A DNA stretch of 64,000 nt from JAJFJD01 sp965228695 (GCA_965228695.1 CBDDIB010000002.1:4836001-4900000), one strand, 5' to 3'. Shown: positions 24,859-34,430, counted from the first letter of the stretch. Notes: generated by a model not told the origin, from the letters alone. Program-made: numbers and translations.

Positions 24859-26145
24859 ATGATGAAGACATCCGATCCCCGGTCCGCGCTTTGGTCGTCG
24901 ACCGCCGCGCCGCCGCCCGATACGCCGCCGTTGGCCGGCAGTCGCCGGGCGGACGTGGTCGTGATCGGCGGCGGATTCACGGGGCTTTCGGCAGCCCTGC
25001 ATCTGGCCGAAGCCGGCGTGGACTCGGTTCTGCTGGAAGCCGAAGCGCCGGGGTTCGGCGCATCGGGGCGAAACAACGGGCAGGTCGTCCCCGCCTATAG
25101 CCGCCACAACCCGGACGACGTCGTGGCCGAGTTCGGGTCCGACCGCGGCGAAGCCTTGAACGCCTGGGTGCAGGAATCGGCGGCCCTGGTCTTCGAGCTG
25201 ATCACGCGGCACGGGATCGACTGCGACGCCGCGCAGAACGGCTGGCTGATGCCGGCGCATACGGAATCGCGCCTTTCCGTCGCCCGGGCGAAACACGATC
25301 AATGGGCCAAGCGCGGCGCATCGGTCGCCCTGTTGGACAGATCCGAGACGGCGGCGCTCACCGGCAGCGAACACTATATCGGCGCGTGGCTGCATCGCGG
25401 CGGCGGCAACATCAATCCGCTGGCCTACACGCGCGGCCTGGCGAGAGCGGCGTTGAACGCGGGCGCAAGCATCCATGCCGCCTCTCCGGCAACCGCGATC
25501 GAACGCGGCACCGGCACATGGCGTGTCACGACACCGAGCGGCAGCGTCGAAGCGGACAGCGTGATCCTCGCGACCAACGCCTATTCAAGCGATCTCTGGC
25601 CCGGACTGGCGCGCAGCGTCGTGCCGCTACGATTGCTGCAAGCGGCGACGAAACCGCTCAGCGATAACGTCGCGCGCACGATTCTGCCAGAGCGGCAGGG
25701 CATTTCGGATGCGCGGCGTGTCCTCTGGGCCTTCCGCAAGGACGGGCAGGACCGTTTGGTGACCGGGGCGGCGCCGCTGGTGCCGGGTTTCCGCGGCCCG
25801 CTGCGCGACCTCTGCGCCGCGCAACTCAAGGCCGTGTTCCCGCAAGCCGGCGATGTCGAGTTCGAGCATCTCTGGGACGGCAAAATCGCGGTGACGCTGG
25901 ATCGGCTGCCGCGATTCCACGAGTTGGCGGAAGGCGTCTACACCGGACTGGGCTACAGCGGCCGCGGCATCGCGATGGCGACGGCGATGGGCAAGCTGCT
26001 GGCCCAGCGGGTGCAAGGGACGCCGGCGTCCGAGTTGCCGGTTCCGGTCTCCCCGCTGAAATCGGTTCCGATGCGGTCGCTGTTGATCCCGATGGCCCGG
26101 GTACGGATGAACTGGTGGCGCGTCCTCGACCGGCTCGAACGATAG
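24859..26145 (+). CDS. FAD-dependent amine/amino-acid oxidoreductase (DAO family)
   Basis: A 428-residue DAO-fold flavoprotein resembling gamma-glutamylputrescine oxidase (PuuB) and related enzymes. The dinucleotide motif DVVVIGGGFTGLSAALHLAEAG is at about 32-53, with FGASGRNNGQVVP near 68 as the second FAD segment. The C-terminal YTGLGYSGRGIAMATAMGKL binds the isoalloxazine region. It would oxidise an amine or amino acid to an imine. RidA upstream supports an imine product. It is followed by a convergent SDR gene. Confidence 0.9.
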   Translation: MMKTSDPRSALWSSTAAPPPDTPPLAGSRRADVVVIGGGFTGLSAALHLAEAGVDSVLLEAEAPGFGASGRNNGQVVPAYSRHNPDDVVAEFGSDRGEALNAWVQESAALVFELITRHGIDCDAAQNGWLMPAHTESRLSVARAKHDQWAKRGASVALLDRSETAALTGSEHYIGAWLHRGGGNINPLAYTRGLARAALNAGASIHAASPATAIERGTGTWRVTTPSGSVEADSVILATNAYSSDLWPGLARSVVPLRLLQAATKPLSDNVARTILPERQGISDARRVLWAFRKDGQDRLVTGAAPLVPGFRGPLRDLCAAQLKAVFPQAGDVEFEHLWDGKIAVTLDRLPRFHELAEGVYTGLGYSGRGIAMATAMGKLLAQRVQGTPASELPVPVSPLKSVPMRSLLIPMARVRMNWWRVLDRLER

Positions 26146-26154
26146 AACGAAACG

Positions 26155-26943
26155 CTAGGGCGAAATCGTCCACGCATCGTCGATCGGGATGGACGTGCCC
26201 GTGATGACGTTGGCCGCGTCGCTGCACAAAAACGCGATCAACGCGCCGACCTGTGCCGGTTCGATGAAGCGGTCGGTGGGCTGGCGCCCGGCGAGGAACT
26301 CCTTGGTCGCCGCTTCCAGGCTGATCGATTTGCTCTCCGCCAAGTTCGCGACCCGCGTCTCCGCCGCCGGGGTGCGGACCGCGCCGGGGCAGATCGCGTT
26401 GACGGTGATGTCGGTCTCGTCCTGCGTCTCGATCGCGACACCACGCGCCAAACCCATCAGGGCGGTCTTGGTCACGATGTAGTCGATGCGGTCGGGCATC
26501 GCCATGATGCCGAGCGTCGACGCGAGATTGACGATCCGCCCGTAGCCGCGCTTTCGCATGCCGCCCAGGGTCAGCCGGATCAAGTTGAAACCCGAGGTGA
26601 GATTGACGTCGAGCGCATCCTGCCAAACCGCCGGGTCGAATTCCTCGATCGGCGCGAAGTTCCGCACCACCGCGTTGTTGACAAGGATATCGACCGGCCC
26701 CAACTCGCGCTCGGTGGTGGCGACCAGGTCCTCCAGCTCATCGAGCTTCCGAAGGTCGGCCCCGTGATAGCCGATCTTGACGCCATGCTTGTCTTCCAGC
26801 GCGGCGCGGGTCGCCTCGATTTCGGCCGCATCGCCGAATCCGTTGAGCATAACCTGACAGCCCTGCGCGGCCAGCGCATCGGCCGTGCCGTGCCCGATGC
26901 CGCCGGTCGATCCGGAAATAAGTGCGGTTCTGCCGTTGAGCAT
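26155..26943 (-). CDS. SDR family oxidoreductase, 3-hydroxybutyrate-dehydrogenase-like
   Basis: A 262-residue SDR: ALISGSTGGIGHGTADALA near residue 7, NGFGDAAEIEATRAAL (typical of D-3-hydroxybutyrate dehydrogenases), catalytic Ser in LASTLGI and YIVTK. The C-terminal CPGAVRTPAAETRV is also close to that group. It may interconvert 3-hydroxybutyrate and acetoacetate, but related SDRs act on other hydroxy acids. NNAVVRN replaces the usual NNAG, a mild departure. It is transcribed away from cysS with a 57-base gap and may share its transcript. Confidence 0.85.
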   Translation of the reverse strand: MLNGRTALISGSTGGIGHGTADALAAQGCQVMLNGFGDAAEIEATRAALEDKHGVKIGYHGADLRKLDELEDLVATTERELGPVDILVNNAVVRNFAPIEEFDPAVWQDALDVNLTSGFNLIRLTLGGMRKRGYGRIVNLASTLGIMAMPDRIDYIVTKTALMGLARGVAIETQDETDITVNAICPGAVRTPAAETRVANLAESKSISLEAATKEFLAGRQPTDRFIEPAQVGALIAFLCSDAANVITGTSIPIDDAWTISP

Positions 26944-27000
26944 AGGATCCTTCCTCCCGATCCGGCTTGCCGCCGGTTGTCTTAGCCGGTTGTCAGGGAC

Positions 27001-28374
27001 TCATGCCCGCCGCCAGATCGTACCCTCCGGCTTGTCTTCGAGAATGACGCCCTGTTCGGCCAGATCATCGCGGATTCTGTCGGCTTCGGCAAAATCCTTG
27101 GATTTCCGGGCCTCGTTACGGGCGGCGATCATGGCGTCGATATCTGCATCGCTCAGACCGTCGGCGCCCCCACCCTGCCGCAGCCACGCCTCGGGATCGC
27201 CCTGCAGCAGTCCAAGCAATGCGCCGCCGTCGAGCAACGCGCCTTTGAGCCGGACCTTCTCAGCGGCATCATCCGCCTTGTTCAGATCACCCAGAAGCGC
27301 ATGCATGGCAGACAGGGCCAGAGGCGAATTCAGGTCATCCATCAGTGCGTCCCGCACCGCTTCCGCCTCACTTTCCGCCGCGTCGATGTCGGCAACATCG
27401 CGCAGCGCCCCATAGAACCGGTCGAGCGTCTGCTTGGACTGCCGTAAACTGTCCATGGTGAAGTCGAGCGGCTGGCGGTAATGGGTCTGCAGCAGGGTCA
27501 GCCGGATCGCCTCGCCGGGGAATTCCTGCAACAGCTCATGGATCGTGTAGAAGTTGCCGAGCGATTTCGACATCTTCTCGCCCTCGGCCATCAGATAGCC
27601 GTTATGCATCCAGTAGCGCGCGAAATGCGACTGCGGGTGCGCGCAGCGGCTCTGCGCGATCTCGTTCTCATGATGCGGGAAGATCAAGTCGCGGCCGCCG
27701 CCATGGATATCAAAGCTCTCGCCGAGATATTTCATGCTCATCGCGGAGCATTCGATATGCCAGCCCGGCCGGCCGCGCCCCCAGGGACTGTCCCAGCCGG
27801 GCAATCCCTCCTCGCTCGGCTTCCACAACACGAAATCGGCGGGATCCTTCTTATACGGCGCCACTTCGACCCGCGCACCAGCGATCAACTCGTCCCGGCT
27901 ATGCCCCGACAGCGCGCCGTAGTCCTGCATCTGCGGCACGTGGAACAGGACGTGGCCGTCCCCGACATAGGCATAACCCTTGTCGATCAGGTCGCGGATG
28001 ATGACGATCATCTCGGCGATATGATCGGTCGCCCGCGGCTCCACGTCCGGCGGGATCGCGCCGAGCGCCGCGATGTCCTGATGGAACTGCTCCGCCGTCC
28101 GCTCGGTCAGGCTGCGGATGTCCTCGCCGGTCTCCGCCGCCCGCGCGTTGATCTTGTCGTCCACGTCGGTGATGTTCCGGACATAGGTGACCTTGCGGTA
28201 CAGGCGCTGCAGCAGCCGGTACATCACGTCGAACACGACGACCGGCCGCGCGTTGCCGATATGCGCGAAGTCGTAGACCGTCGGCCCGCAGACATACATG
28301 CCCACATGTCCGATATCGAGCGGCTTGAAGGCCTCCTTGCGGCGGCTCATGGTGTTGTAGATCTGCAGTACCAT
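27001..28374 (-). CDS. cysS: Cysteinyl-tRNA synthetase
   Basis: A 457-residue class I synthetase that charges tRNA-Cys. HIGN (38-41) and KMSKS (in AEGEKMSKSLGN) form the ATP site. Zinc ligands are Cys29 in YVCGPT, the Cys in GWHIECSAM, and His/Glu in FPHHENEIAQ. The length and the C-terminal DALR-like helices plus short tail (ILEDKPEGTIWRR) match bacterial CysRS. It follows nadE on the minus strand after 121 bases that contain a possible promoter. Confidence 0.97.
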   Translation of the reverse strand: MVLQIYNTMSRRKEAFKPLDIGHVGMYVCGPTVYDFAHIGNARPVVVFDVMYRLLQRLYRKVTYVRNITDVDDKINARAAETGEDIRSLTERTAEQFHQDIAALGAIPPDVEPRATDHIAEMIVIIRDLIDKGYAYVGDGHVLFHVPQMQDYGALSGHSRDELIAGARVEVAPYKKDPADFVLWKPSEEGLPGWDSPWGRGRPGWHIECSAMSMKYLGESFDIHGGGRDLIFPHHENEIAQSRCAHPQSHFARYWMHNGYLMAEGEKMSKSLGNFYTIHELLQEFPGEAIRLTLLQTHYRQPLDFTMDSLRQSKQTLDRFYGALRDVADIDAAESEAEAVRDALMDDLNSPLALSAMHALLGDLNKADDAAEKVRLKGALLDGGALLGLLQGDPEAWLRQGGGADGLSDADIDAMIAARNEARKSKDFAEADRIRDDLAEQGVILEDKPEGTIWRRA

Positions 28375-28403
28375 TGGGAAATCCCGTCTTCAAAGGCCGG
28401 CAA

Positions 28404-28432
28404 GCTATGCCAGCATCGGCGGATTGATTCAA
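28404..28432 (-). promoter_or_regulatory. Weak candidate promoter for cysS
   Basis: On the minus strand TTGAAT and CATAGC are 17 bases apart, about 30 bases upstream of the cysS ATG. The fit is modest. Confidence 0.35.
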
Positions 28433-28495
28433 GATTTACGGGGCCGTTTGAGGCCGAAACCCGCGCGTTCTCACGCCGACGTGTAGATTTCCGGC

Positions 28496-30154
28496 CTAAA
28501 GAATGCGCCGGAACGCGTTGGTGATCGGATACCGGCGGTCCTTGCCGAAGGCCCGGGCCGTGATCTTGACGCCCGGCGGGGCCTGCCGGCGCTTGTATTC
28601 GGCAAGGTCCAGCATGCGCCAGACCCGCTGCACCGTTTCCGCGTCATGCCCCCGGTCGGTGATCTCGTCGACGCCCATATCATGCTCGATCAAACATCGC
28701 AGGATATCGTCGAGTTCATCATACGGCGGCAGCGAATCCTGGTCCGTTTGATCCGGCTTCAATTCGGCCGAGGGCGGCTTGGTGATGATGCGTTCCGGAA
28801 TGACGCGACCCTCCGGCCCGAGCGCGCCGTCCGGCCGGTGTTGGTTGCGCCAGGACGACAGTTTGAACACGTCGGTTTTGTAGACGTCCTTCAGCACCGA
28901 ATAGCCGCCGCTCATATCGCCGTAGAGGGTCGCGTACCCAACCGCCATTTCGGACTTGTTGCCCGTGGTCAGCAGCATCGATCCGAACTTGTTGGAGATG
29001 CTCATCAGCAGCAAGCCCCGGCTGCGGGCCTGAATGTTCTCTTCGGTGGTGTCCGCCTCGCGGTCGCCGAAGATCGGTTTCAGCATCGCCTCGAACGCTT
29101 TCATCGCCGGTTCGATGCCGACGGAATCGTAGCGGATGCCCATAAGCGAGGCCGCCTCTTCCGCGTCTTCCAGACTTTCGCGGCTTGTATAGGGCGACGG
29201 CATCATGACCGCATGCACGTTTTCCGGCCCCAGCGCATCGACGGCCACGGCGGCGCTGAGCCCGGAATCGATGCCGCCCGACATGCCGAGCACGATGCCG
29301 GGAAAGCCGTTCTTGCGGACGTAATCGCGAAGGCCCAGCACCATGGCGTTGTATATCGCGTCTAACCCTTCCGACGGTTTCACGACCTCGGTGGTGGCAC
29401 AATGCCATCCGCCGGACTCGTCCCGCGTCCATTCGGTCACCACGGTGGCTTCGCGCCAGGACGGTGCCTGGACCGCCAGTGAATGATCCGCGTTCAACAC
29501 GAAGGAGCCGCCGTCGAACACCAACTCGTCCTGACCGCCCACCTGATTGACGTAGACCAGCGGCAGACCCGTCTCGGTCACGCGAGCCACCGCATGCATC
29601 TGACGGTCTTCATGCTTGTCGGACTCGTAGGGCGACCCGTTCGGCACCACCAGGATCTCCGCGCCGGATTCCTCCAGGCACTCGACCACATCCGGCTTCC
29701 AGATATCCTCGCAGATCGGCACGCCGAGCCGCACGCCGCGAAAATTGATCGGCCCGGGCATCGGACCCGAGGCAAAAACGCGTTTTTCGTCGAAAACGCC
29801 GTAATTCGGCAGATCGTGCTTGAACCGGATGGCGGTAATCTTTCCGCCCTCGAGCAGCACCACGGCATTGAAGAGCTGGCCGCCCTCGCGCCACGGCGTC
29901 GGCACCAGCAGGGCCGGACCGCCCTCGACCGTTTCCGCCGCCAGGGCCTCGACCGCCGCCTCGACCTTGTCCTGGAAGAAGGGTTTTAGAACAAGGTCTT
30001 CCGGCGGATATCCCGAAACTACCAGTTCCGAGAACACTACAAGATCGGCATCCTTGCAGGCGGCCGCGGATTCCCGAATCAGGTCGATATTGCCCTCTAT
30101 ATCTCCAACGACGGGGTTTCGCTGGGCCAGGGCTATGGTTAACCGCTCGGTCAT
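28496..30154 (-). CDS. nadE: Glutamine-dependent NAD+ synthetase
   Basis: A 552-residue two-domain enzyme making NAD+ from deamido-NAD+, ATP and glutamine. The N-terminal nitrilase-type glutaminase has the Glu43 (FSELVVSGY), Lys112 (RFKHDLPNYG) and Cys148 (VPICEDIW) triad. The C-terminal synthetase has the PP-loop SGGIDS at 292-297 and TTGNKSEMAVGYATLYGD. All catalytic residues are intact. It is divergent from a gene of unknown function, with about 125 bases between starts. Confidence 0.97.
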   Translation of the reverse strand: MTERLTIALAQRNPVVGDIEGNIDLIRESAAACKDADLVVFSELVVSGYPPEDLVLKPFFQDKVEAAVEALAAETVEGGPALLVPTPWREGGQLFNAVVLLEGGKITAIRFKHDLPNYGVFDEKRVFASGPMPGPINFRGVRLGVPICEDIWKPDVVECLEESGAEILVVPNGSPYESDKHEDRQMHAVARVTETGLPLVYVNQVGGQDELVFDGGSFVLNADHSLAVQAPSWREATVVTEWTRDESGGWHCATTEVVKPSEGLDAIYNAMVLGLRDYVRKNGFPGIVLGMSGGIDSGLSAAVAVDALGPENVHAVMMPSPYTSRESLEDAEEAASLMGIRYDSVGIEPAMKAFEAMLKPIFGDREADTTEENIQARSRGLLLMSISNKFGSMLLTTGNKSEMAVGYATLYGDMSGGYSVLKDVYKTDVFKLSSWRNQHRPDGALGPEGRVIPERIITKPPSAELKPDQTDQDSLPPYDELDDILRCLIEHDMGVDEITDRGHDAETVQRVWRMLDLAEYKRRQAPPGVKITARAFGKDRRYPITNAFRRIL

Positions 30155-30280
30155 AAATTCGCTCTAGGCTGATCGATCGTAACGTCGGACGACATGCGTC
30201 TGACGCGGATAATCGCGACCGACCGCGAAAAATCAAGAGTTTCCAACGCCGCACCGAAGGATTCGCAGGAGAACCGCGAT

Positions 30281-31225
30281 ATGGACCAGGACCCCGCCCC
30301 GTTCCAACTGCCGGACGGCCCCCGGGACTCGGCCGACTCTGCCGAGCGCGGAATCGGGTTCGACCGGGCGGCGACCGAGGCCATTGCCGCGGTCACCAAG
30401 ACACGCCAGCCCAGCCGGCGCGGCCCCGACATGATCCAGAGGGTCGTCGAGGAGGGGATCGATATGCTTTTCGAGCATCTTCGTCAGTCCGCACAGGACA
30501 AACCGAACAAACGCCTGACCTTCGCCGAGATCAAAGACGAGGTCACGGCCTTCAAGGCGCAGCCGAGCGAAGCCCTCACCGCATTCTGCCGGGAAACCTG
30601 GAAGCAATGCGTAAATACGGTCGAATCGGAGAAATGGGAGAAAGACCGGACGCGTCCGCTCGAACGGCTGGTCATGAACAACTTCGCGCATCTGCTGCCG
30701 ACGGTCGGCGAGAGGCCGATCCAGGGCAAGCATATTTCGCGCAGCATCGTCAGTCCTTTTCTCAACGCCTTGCGACAGCTCCTCGGACCCGAGACTTTCG
30801 ACCAATATGAAGCGGGCTGCAATCGCATGGTCGGCCGGCTGCAGAACCGGCATGGCGCAGACTTCACCTGGGATATGGTGTTCGAGGAACCCACCGGGCA
30901 AACCGTCGTGAACGATGTGTTGGTCTATATCAGCCGGCATTTCCTGAACATGCGGAAACGGCGGCGATGGATGGTCGACCTGATCACCTCGACCCTGCCG
31001 GCGGCGACGGCGGACAGCGACGGAGATTGGCGGTTCGGCGACCGCGAATTTCACATGCTGATGGATGCCTTGTATTTCGGCTTGCGGACGGCGCTCGACA
31101 GCGACGAGGGACGGCAGAGCCTGGGCAAACGCTACAACCACAGCAATGTCGCGGCGGTCTATTCGATGCTGCAGGCCCTGGATCGCGATTATATGGAAAT
31201 CATGCGGGAGGACGGCGGCGCATAA
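30281..31225 (+). CDS. Conserved-looking protein of unknown function
   Basis: A 314-residue, mostly helical, soluble protein that I do not recognise. There is no signal peptide or membrane segment. The N-terminal 40 residues are low-complexity and acidic. I chose the ATG at 30281 (MDQDPAPF) because AGGAG ends seven bases upstream; an ATG 29 codons earlier has no site. It lies 15 bases ahead of a membrane-protein gene on the same strand, so the two are probably one operon. Normal GC and codon use suggest a resident gene. Confidence 0.75.
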   Translation: MDQDPAPFQLPDGPRDSADSAERGIGFDRAATEAIAAVTKTRQPSRRGPDMIQRVVEEGIDMLFEHLRQSAQDKPNKRLTFAEIKDEVTAFKAQPSEALTAFCRETWKQCVNTVESEKWEKDRTRPLERLVMNNFAHLLPTVGERPIQGKHISRSIVSPFLNALRQLLGPETFDQYEAGCNRMVGRLQNRHGADFTWDMVFEEPTGQTVVNDVLVYISRHFLNMRKRRRWMVDLITSTLPAATADSDGDWRFGDREFHMLMDALYFGLRTALDSDEGRQSLGKRYNHSNVAAVYSMLQALDRDYMEIMREDGGA

Positions 31226-31240
31226 CGCGTCCTTGAGACC

Positions 31241-32017
31241 ATGTCCGGCGCATCCCTCCACAAGATTCTCAGCCTGCCGCCCGGCAATTTCCTGCGCACC
31301 GGCTCGGGATTCTTTCAGAAGCTTCCGAACGGCGAGGTGGCGTTCCTGCCATCGGTCTGCCGGATGCCTTGGCAGCTGCGCCATGCCCGGATCGTTGGCG
31401 AGCAGGAGATCGCCAAACTACTGCGGACCGAAACCTACGAAATGCTGATCGGCGTGGCGCTGCTTTTCCTCGGCATCCACTTCTTCATTTTCGACATTCT
31501 GAACCTGTATATGGCGGTGATGAGCTTCCCCCTGGCCGTGACGGCCCATCTGCTGACGATCTATGTCGCGATCATGGCAATCCTTCGCGTCAATAACGCA
31601 CCCTTCGCCTTTCTGCGCAGGCGGATGATGATCGACCTGCCCTCGGCGGAAAGCGTGTTCTCGCTCGACGGCCTGAACCAGTGGCGCAACGGACGCCGGG
31701 TGTGGAAACTATCCCTGATGACCGGGGCCGCGGTCGATAACCTCGGCAAGCAGGCGGTTATCCTCTACCTGCTGCTGTTCGTCTGTTCCGGCCCATTGCT
31801 GGTTTTCATTCTGATCGCGATGATCGCCTCCGGCGCGGCGCAAAAACTCGGCGGCTTTTTGGGGATCGGCTTCGCCCTATACTGCGCTTTGTCGCTCTGG
31901 GCCTTCGTCGAAAGCAGCCTCGTGCTGGCGCAGCGCATGCGCGCTGGGCGGCGGCGTCGCCTCGCCCGCCAGCAACAAGAAGGGGCCCCTGCAGCCCCCT
32001 CCCGATCCTATCCGTAA
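31241..32017 (+). CDS. Multi-pass membrane protein of unknown function
   Basis: A 258-residue protein with about 65 hydrophilic residues, then four hydrophobic segments in two pairs. The first pair (about 68-88 and 92-112) and the second pair (about 168-195 and 200-225) flank a polar region with RRRMMIDLPSAES. The C-terminus is very basic (RMRAGRRRRLARQQQ), so it is probably cytoplasmic. I see no known family. Its close coupling to the preceding unknown soluble protein suggests a membrane-associated complex. Confidence 0.72.
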   Translation: MSGASLHKILSLPPGNFLRTGSGFFQKLPNGEVAFLPSVCRMPWQLRHARIVGEQEIAKLLRTETYEMLIGVALLFLGIHFFIFDILNLYMAVMSFPLAVTAHLLTIYVAIMAILRVNNAPFAFLRRRMMIDLPSAESVFSLDGLNQWRNGRRVWKLSLMTGAAVDNLGKQAVILYLLLFVCSGPLLVFILIAMIASGAAQKLGGFLGIGFALYCALSLWAFVESSLVLAQRMRAGRRRRLARQQQEGAPAAPSRSYP

Positions 32018-32036
32018 GGCACGTCGGCCCAATGTT

Positions 32037-33422
32037 CTAGGACGCGGCGGCGGCGGCCGTCTGACCCTGACCCGCGCGTTGTTCCTTCAGCGCCTCCGAG
32101 ATCAAGAAGGCCAATTCCAGCGCCTGCATCGCGTTCAACCGCGGATCGCAATGCGTGTGATAGCGCTGCGATAAGCCGTCGTCGTCGATCGCCTGCGCCC
32201 CGCCGAGGCATTCCGTGACGTCCTGGCCGGTCATTTCCACATGGATACCGCCGGCATAGCTGCCCTCGGCACTATGGACGGCGAAAACCTGCCGGACTTC
32301 CGACAGGATGCGGTCGAACGGGCGGGTCTTATAGCCGGTCGACGCCTTGATGGTGTTGCCGTGCATCGGGTCCGACGACCAGACGACGGAAAAACCTTCG
32401 CGCTGGACCGCGCGGATGAGCGCCGGAAGATATTTCTCGACATTTTCATGTCCCATCCGCGAGATCAGCGTGATACGGCCCGGCTCGTTCTCCGGATTCA
32501 GCGTCTCGATAAGCTTCATCAGGTCGTCGGTTTCCAGAGTCGGCCCGCATTTGATGCCAATGGGATTCTCGATGCCCCGGAAGAACTCCACATGCGCACC
32601 GTCCGGCTGCCGCGTGCGGTCGCCGATCCAGACCAGATGCGCCGAACAGTCGTACCATCCGCCGGTCAGGCTATCCTGCCGCGTCAGCGCTTCCTCGTAG
32701 CGCAGCAACAGGCCCTCATGGCTGGTGTAGAACTCGGTCTCGCGCAACTGCGCCACGGCGTCACCGGTCAGTCCACAGGCCCCCATGAAGTCGAGCGTCT
32801 CGCCGATCCGTTCGGCCAGCGCCTCGTAGCGTTCGCCTTCCGGGCTGTCGGCCACGAAATCCAGGTTCCATTGATGGACCTTGTGCAGGTCGGCGAAACC
32901 GCCCTGTGCGAAGGCGCGCAGCAGGTTCAGCGTCGCCGATGCCTGGTGATAGGCCTTCAGCATCCGCTCGGGATCGGGCTCCCGCCGGCCGGTTTCGAAT
33001 TCGATGCCGTTGACGATGTCGCCGCGGTAGCTCGGCAGCTCGACGCCGTCCTGCACCTCGACCGGCTCGGACCGCGGCTTCGCGAACTGCCCCGCCATGC
33101 GCCCGACCTTCACCACCGGAACCGCGGCCCCGAAGGTCAGCACCACCGCCATCTGCAGGATCACGCGAAACGTGTCGCGGATGTTATTGGCGCTGAATTC
33201 GGCGAAGCTCTCGGCGCAATCGCCGCCCTGAAGCAGGAAAGCCTTGCCATCCGCCACATTGGCCAGTTGCTGTTTCAAACGCCGCGCTTCGCCGGCGAAG
33301 ACCAGCGGGGGTTGCCGCCGAAGCTCCGCCTCCACGGCATCGACCTTTGCGCCGTCGCCATACTCCGGCACCTGTAGTATCGGAAGTCCGCGCCAGCTAT
33401 CCGGTGTCCAATCCTGGGCCAT
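32037..33422 (-). CDS. Class II 3-deoxy-D-arabino-heptulosonate 7-phosphate (DAHP) synthase
   Basis: A 461-residue type II DAHP synthase, which joins phosphoenolpyruvate and erythrose 4-phosphate in the first step of the shikimate pathway. Signatures are LLQGGDCAESF near 72 (metal-binding Cys), VGRMAGQFAKPRS near 120, IKCGPTLETDD near 285, and SDPMHGNT near 345. The ATG at 33422 (MAQDWTP) has AGAGG six bases upstream; the frame is open 44 codons further but without similarity. The Ala/Gln-rich C-terminal tail is unremarkable. It is divergent from the sirtuin gene. Confidence 0.96.
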   Translation of the reverse strand: MAQDWTPDSWRGLPILQVPEYGDGAKVDAVEAELRRQPPLVFAGEARRLKQQLANVADGKAFLLQGGDCAESFAEFSANNIRDTFRVILQMAVVLTFGAAVPVVKVGRMAGQFAKPRSEPVEVQDGVELPSYRGDIVNGIEFETGRREPDPERMLKAYHQASATLNLLRAFAQGGFADLHKVHQWNLDFVADSPEGERYEALAERIGETLDFMGACGLTGDAVAQLRETEFYTSHEGLLLRYEEALTRQDSLTGGWYDCSAHLVWIGDRTRQPDGAHVEFFRGIENPIGIKCGPTLETDDLMKLIETLNPENEPGRITLISRMGHENVEKYLPALIRAVQREGFSVVWSSDPMHGNTIKASTGYKTRPFDRILSEVRQVFAVHSAEGSYAGGIHVEMTGQDVTECLGGAQAIDDDGLSQRYHTHCDPRLNAMQALELAFLISEALKEQRAGQGQTAAAAAS

Positions 33423-33571
33423 GATCAGCCTCTCATCTTTCGTTCGCTCCCACCAAGACGGTGCTTTTACGCCCTTTGCACCCCGTTTTCCACCGCTAAA
33501 GGGGCTTAAACCCGCCGTTCCTGTTAAGATGACATAGTGTAGTTCCATGGCCAAACCAGGAAAGCGAGGGC

Positions 33572-34330
33572 ATGAACGAGAACGCGAATAGGGCGGAAGC
33601 GCTCCGGCGGCTGCTCGACGACAGCCAACGCGCCGTCATTTTCACCGGCGCGGGCATCAGCACGGAATCCGGCATCCCCGATTTCCGTAGCCCCGGCGGC
33701 GTCTGGGAGAAGTACAAGCCGGTGATGTATGACGATTTCATGGCGTCGGACGACGCGAAGCGCGAATACTGGCGCCAGCGGTTCGCCCGGGCCGGCGACA
33801 TGCGGGAAGCGGCACCGAACCGCGGACACCGTGCGGTCGAGAAACTGGTGCGAAGCGGCAAGGTTTCGTCGGTGATCACCCAGAATATCGACGGATTGCA
33901 TCAGAAATCCGGCGTTCCCGACGACCAAGTCATCGAACTGCACGGCAACTCGACCTACTCGACCTGCCTGAACTGCGGGCAGCGATACGAAAACGATCCG
34001 ATCCGCGAGGCCTTCCTCGCCGACGAAACACTGCCGGTCTGCGATGCCTGCGGCGGCGTGGTGAAGACGGCGACGATCTCCTTCGGCCAGGCCATGCCGG
34101 AAGACGCCATGCGCGCGGCGCAGATCGAGACGCTGCAATGCGATCTTTTCATTGCGATCGGATCCTCGCTGGTGGTCTATCCGGCCGCCGGGTTCCCGCT
34201 GATCGCCAAGGAGCACGGCGCATCGATGATCATCCTGAACCGCGAACCGACCGATCTGGATCGTCACGCCGACCTCGTGCTCAACGATGAAATCGGCCCC
34301 ACTCTGGGCGACGCGGTGGGCGTGAACTGA
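33572..34330 (+). CDS. cobB: NAD-dependent protein deacylase, sirtuin (Sir2/CobB family)
   Basis: A 252-residue sirtuin that removes acyl groups from lysines using NAD+. GAGIS (26-30) through PDFRS binds NAD, TQNIDGLH (103-110) is the second signature, His124 in ELHGN is the catalytic base, and Cys132, 135, 157 and 160 form the structural zinc site. All are intact. The Tyr/Arg pair that marks desuccinylases is not obvious, so simple deacetylation is the default guess. Confidence 0.94.
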   Translation: MNENANRAEALRRLLDDSQRAVIFTGAGISTESGIPDFRSPGGVWEKYKPVMYDDFMASDDAKREYWRQRFARAGDMREAAPNRGHRAVEKLVRSGKVSSVITQNIDGLHQKSGVPDDQVIELHGNSTYSTCLNCGQRYENDPIREAFLADETLPVCDACGGVVKTATISFGQAMPEDAMRAAQIETLQCDLFIAIGSSLVVYPAAGFPLIAKEHGASMIILNREPTDLDRHADLVLNDEIGPTLGDAVGVN

Positions 34331-34373
34331 GGACCGGCCAGCACCGGCGTTCACTTGCCCCTCACGTAGTTTT

Positions 34374-34406
34374 CAATAACAGTCTATCTTCGTTACTGTT
34401 TTATTG
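34374..34406 (+). promoter_or_regulatory. Inverted repeat upstream of the SulP transporter
   Basis: CAATAACAGT (34374-34383) pairs with ACTGTTTTATTG (34395-34406), with a two-base bulge and an 11-base loop. It ends 24 bases before the start codon, in an AT-rich pocket. It could be an operator or a leader hairpin affecting translation. Confidence 0.4.
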
Positions 34407-34430
34407 AGCGGCCTGACCATGGGGAGAGAG

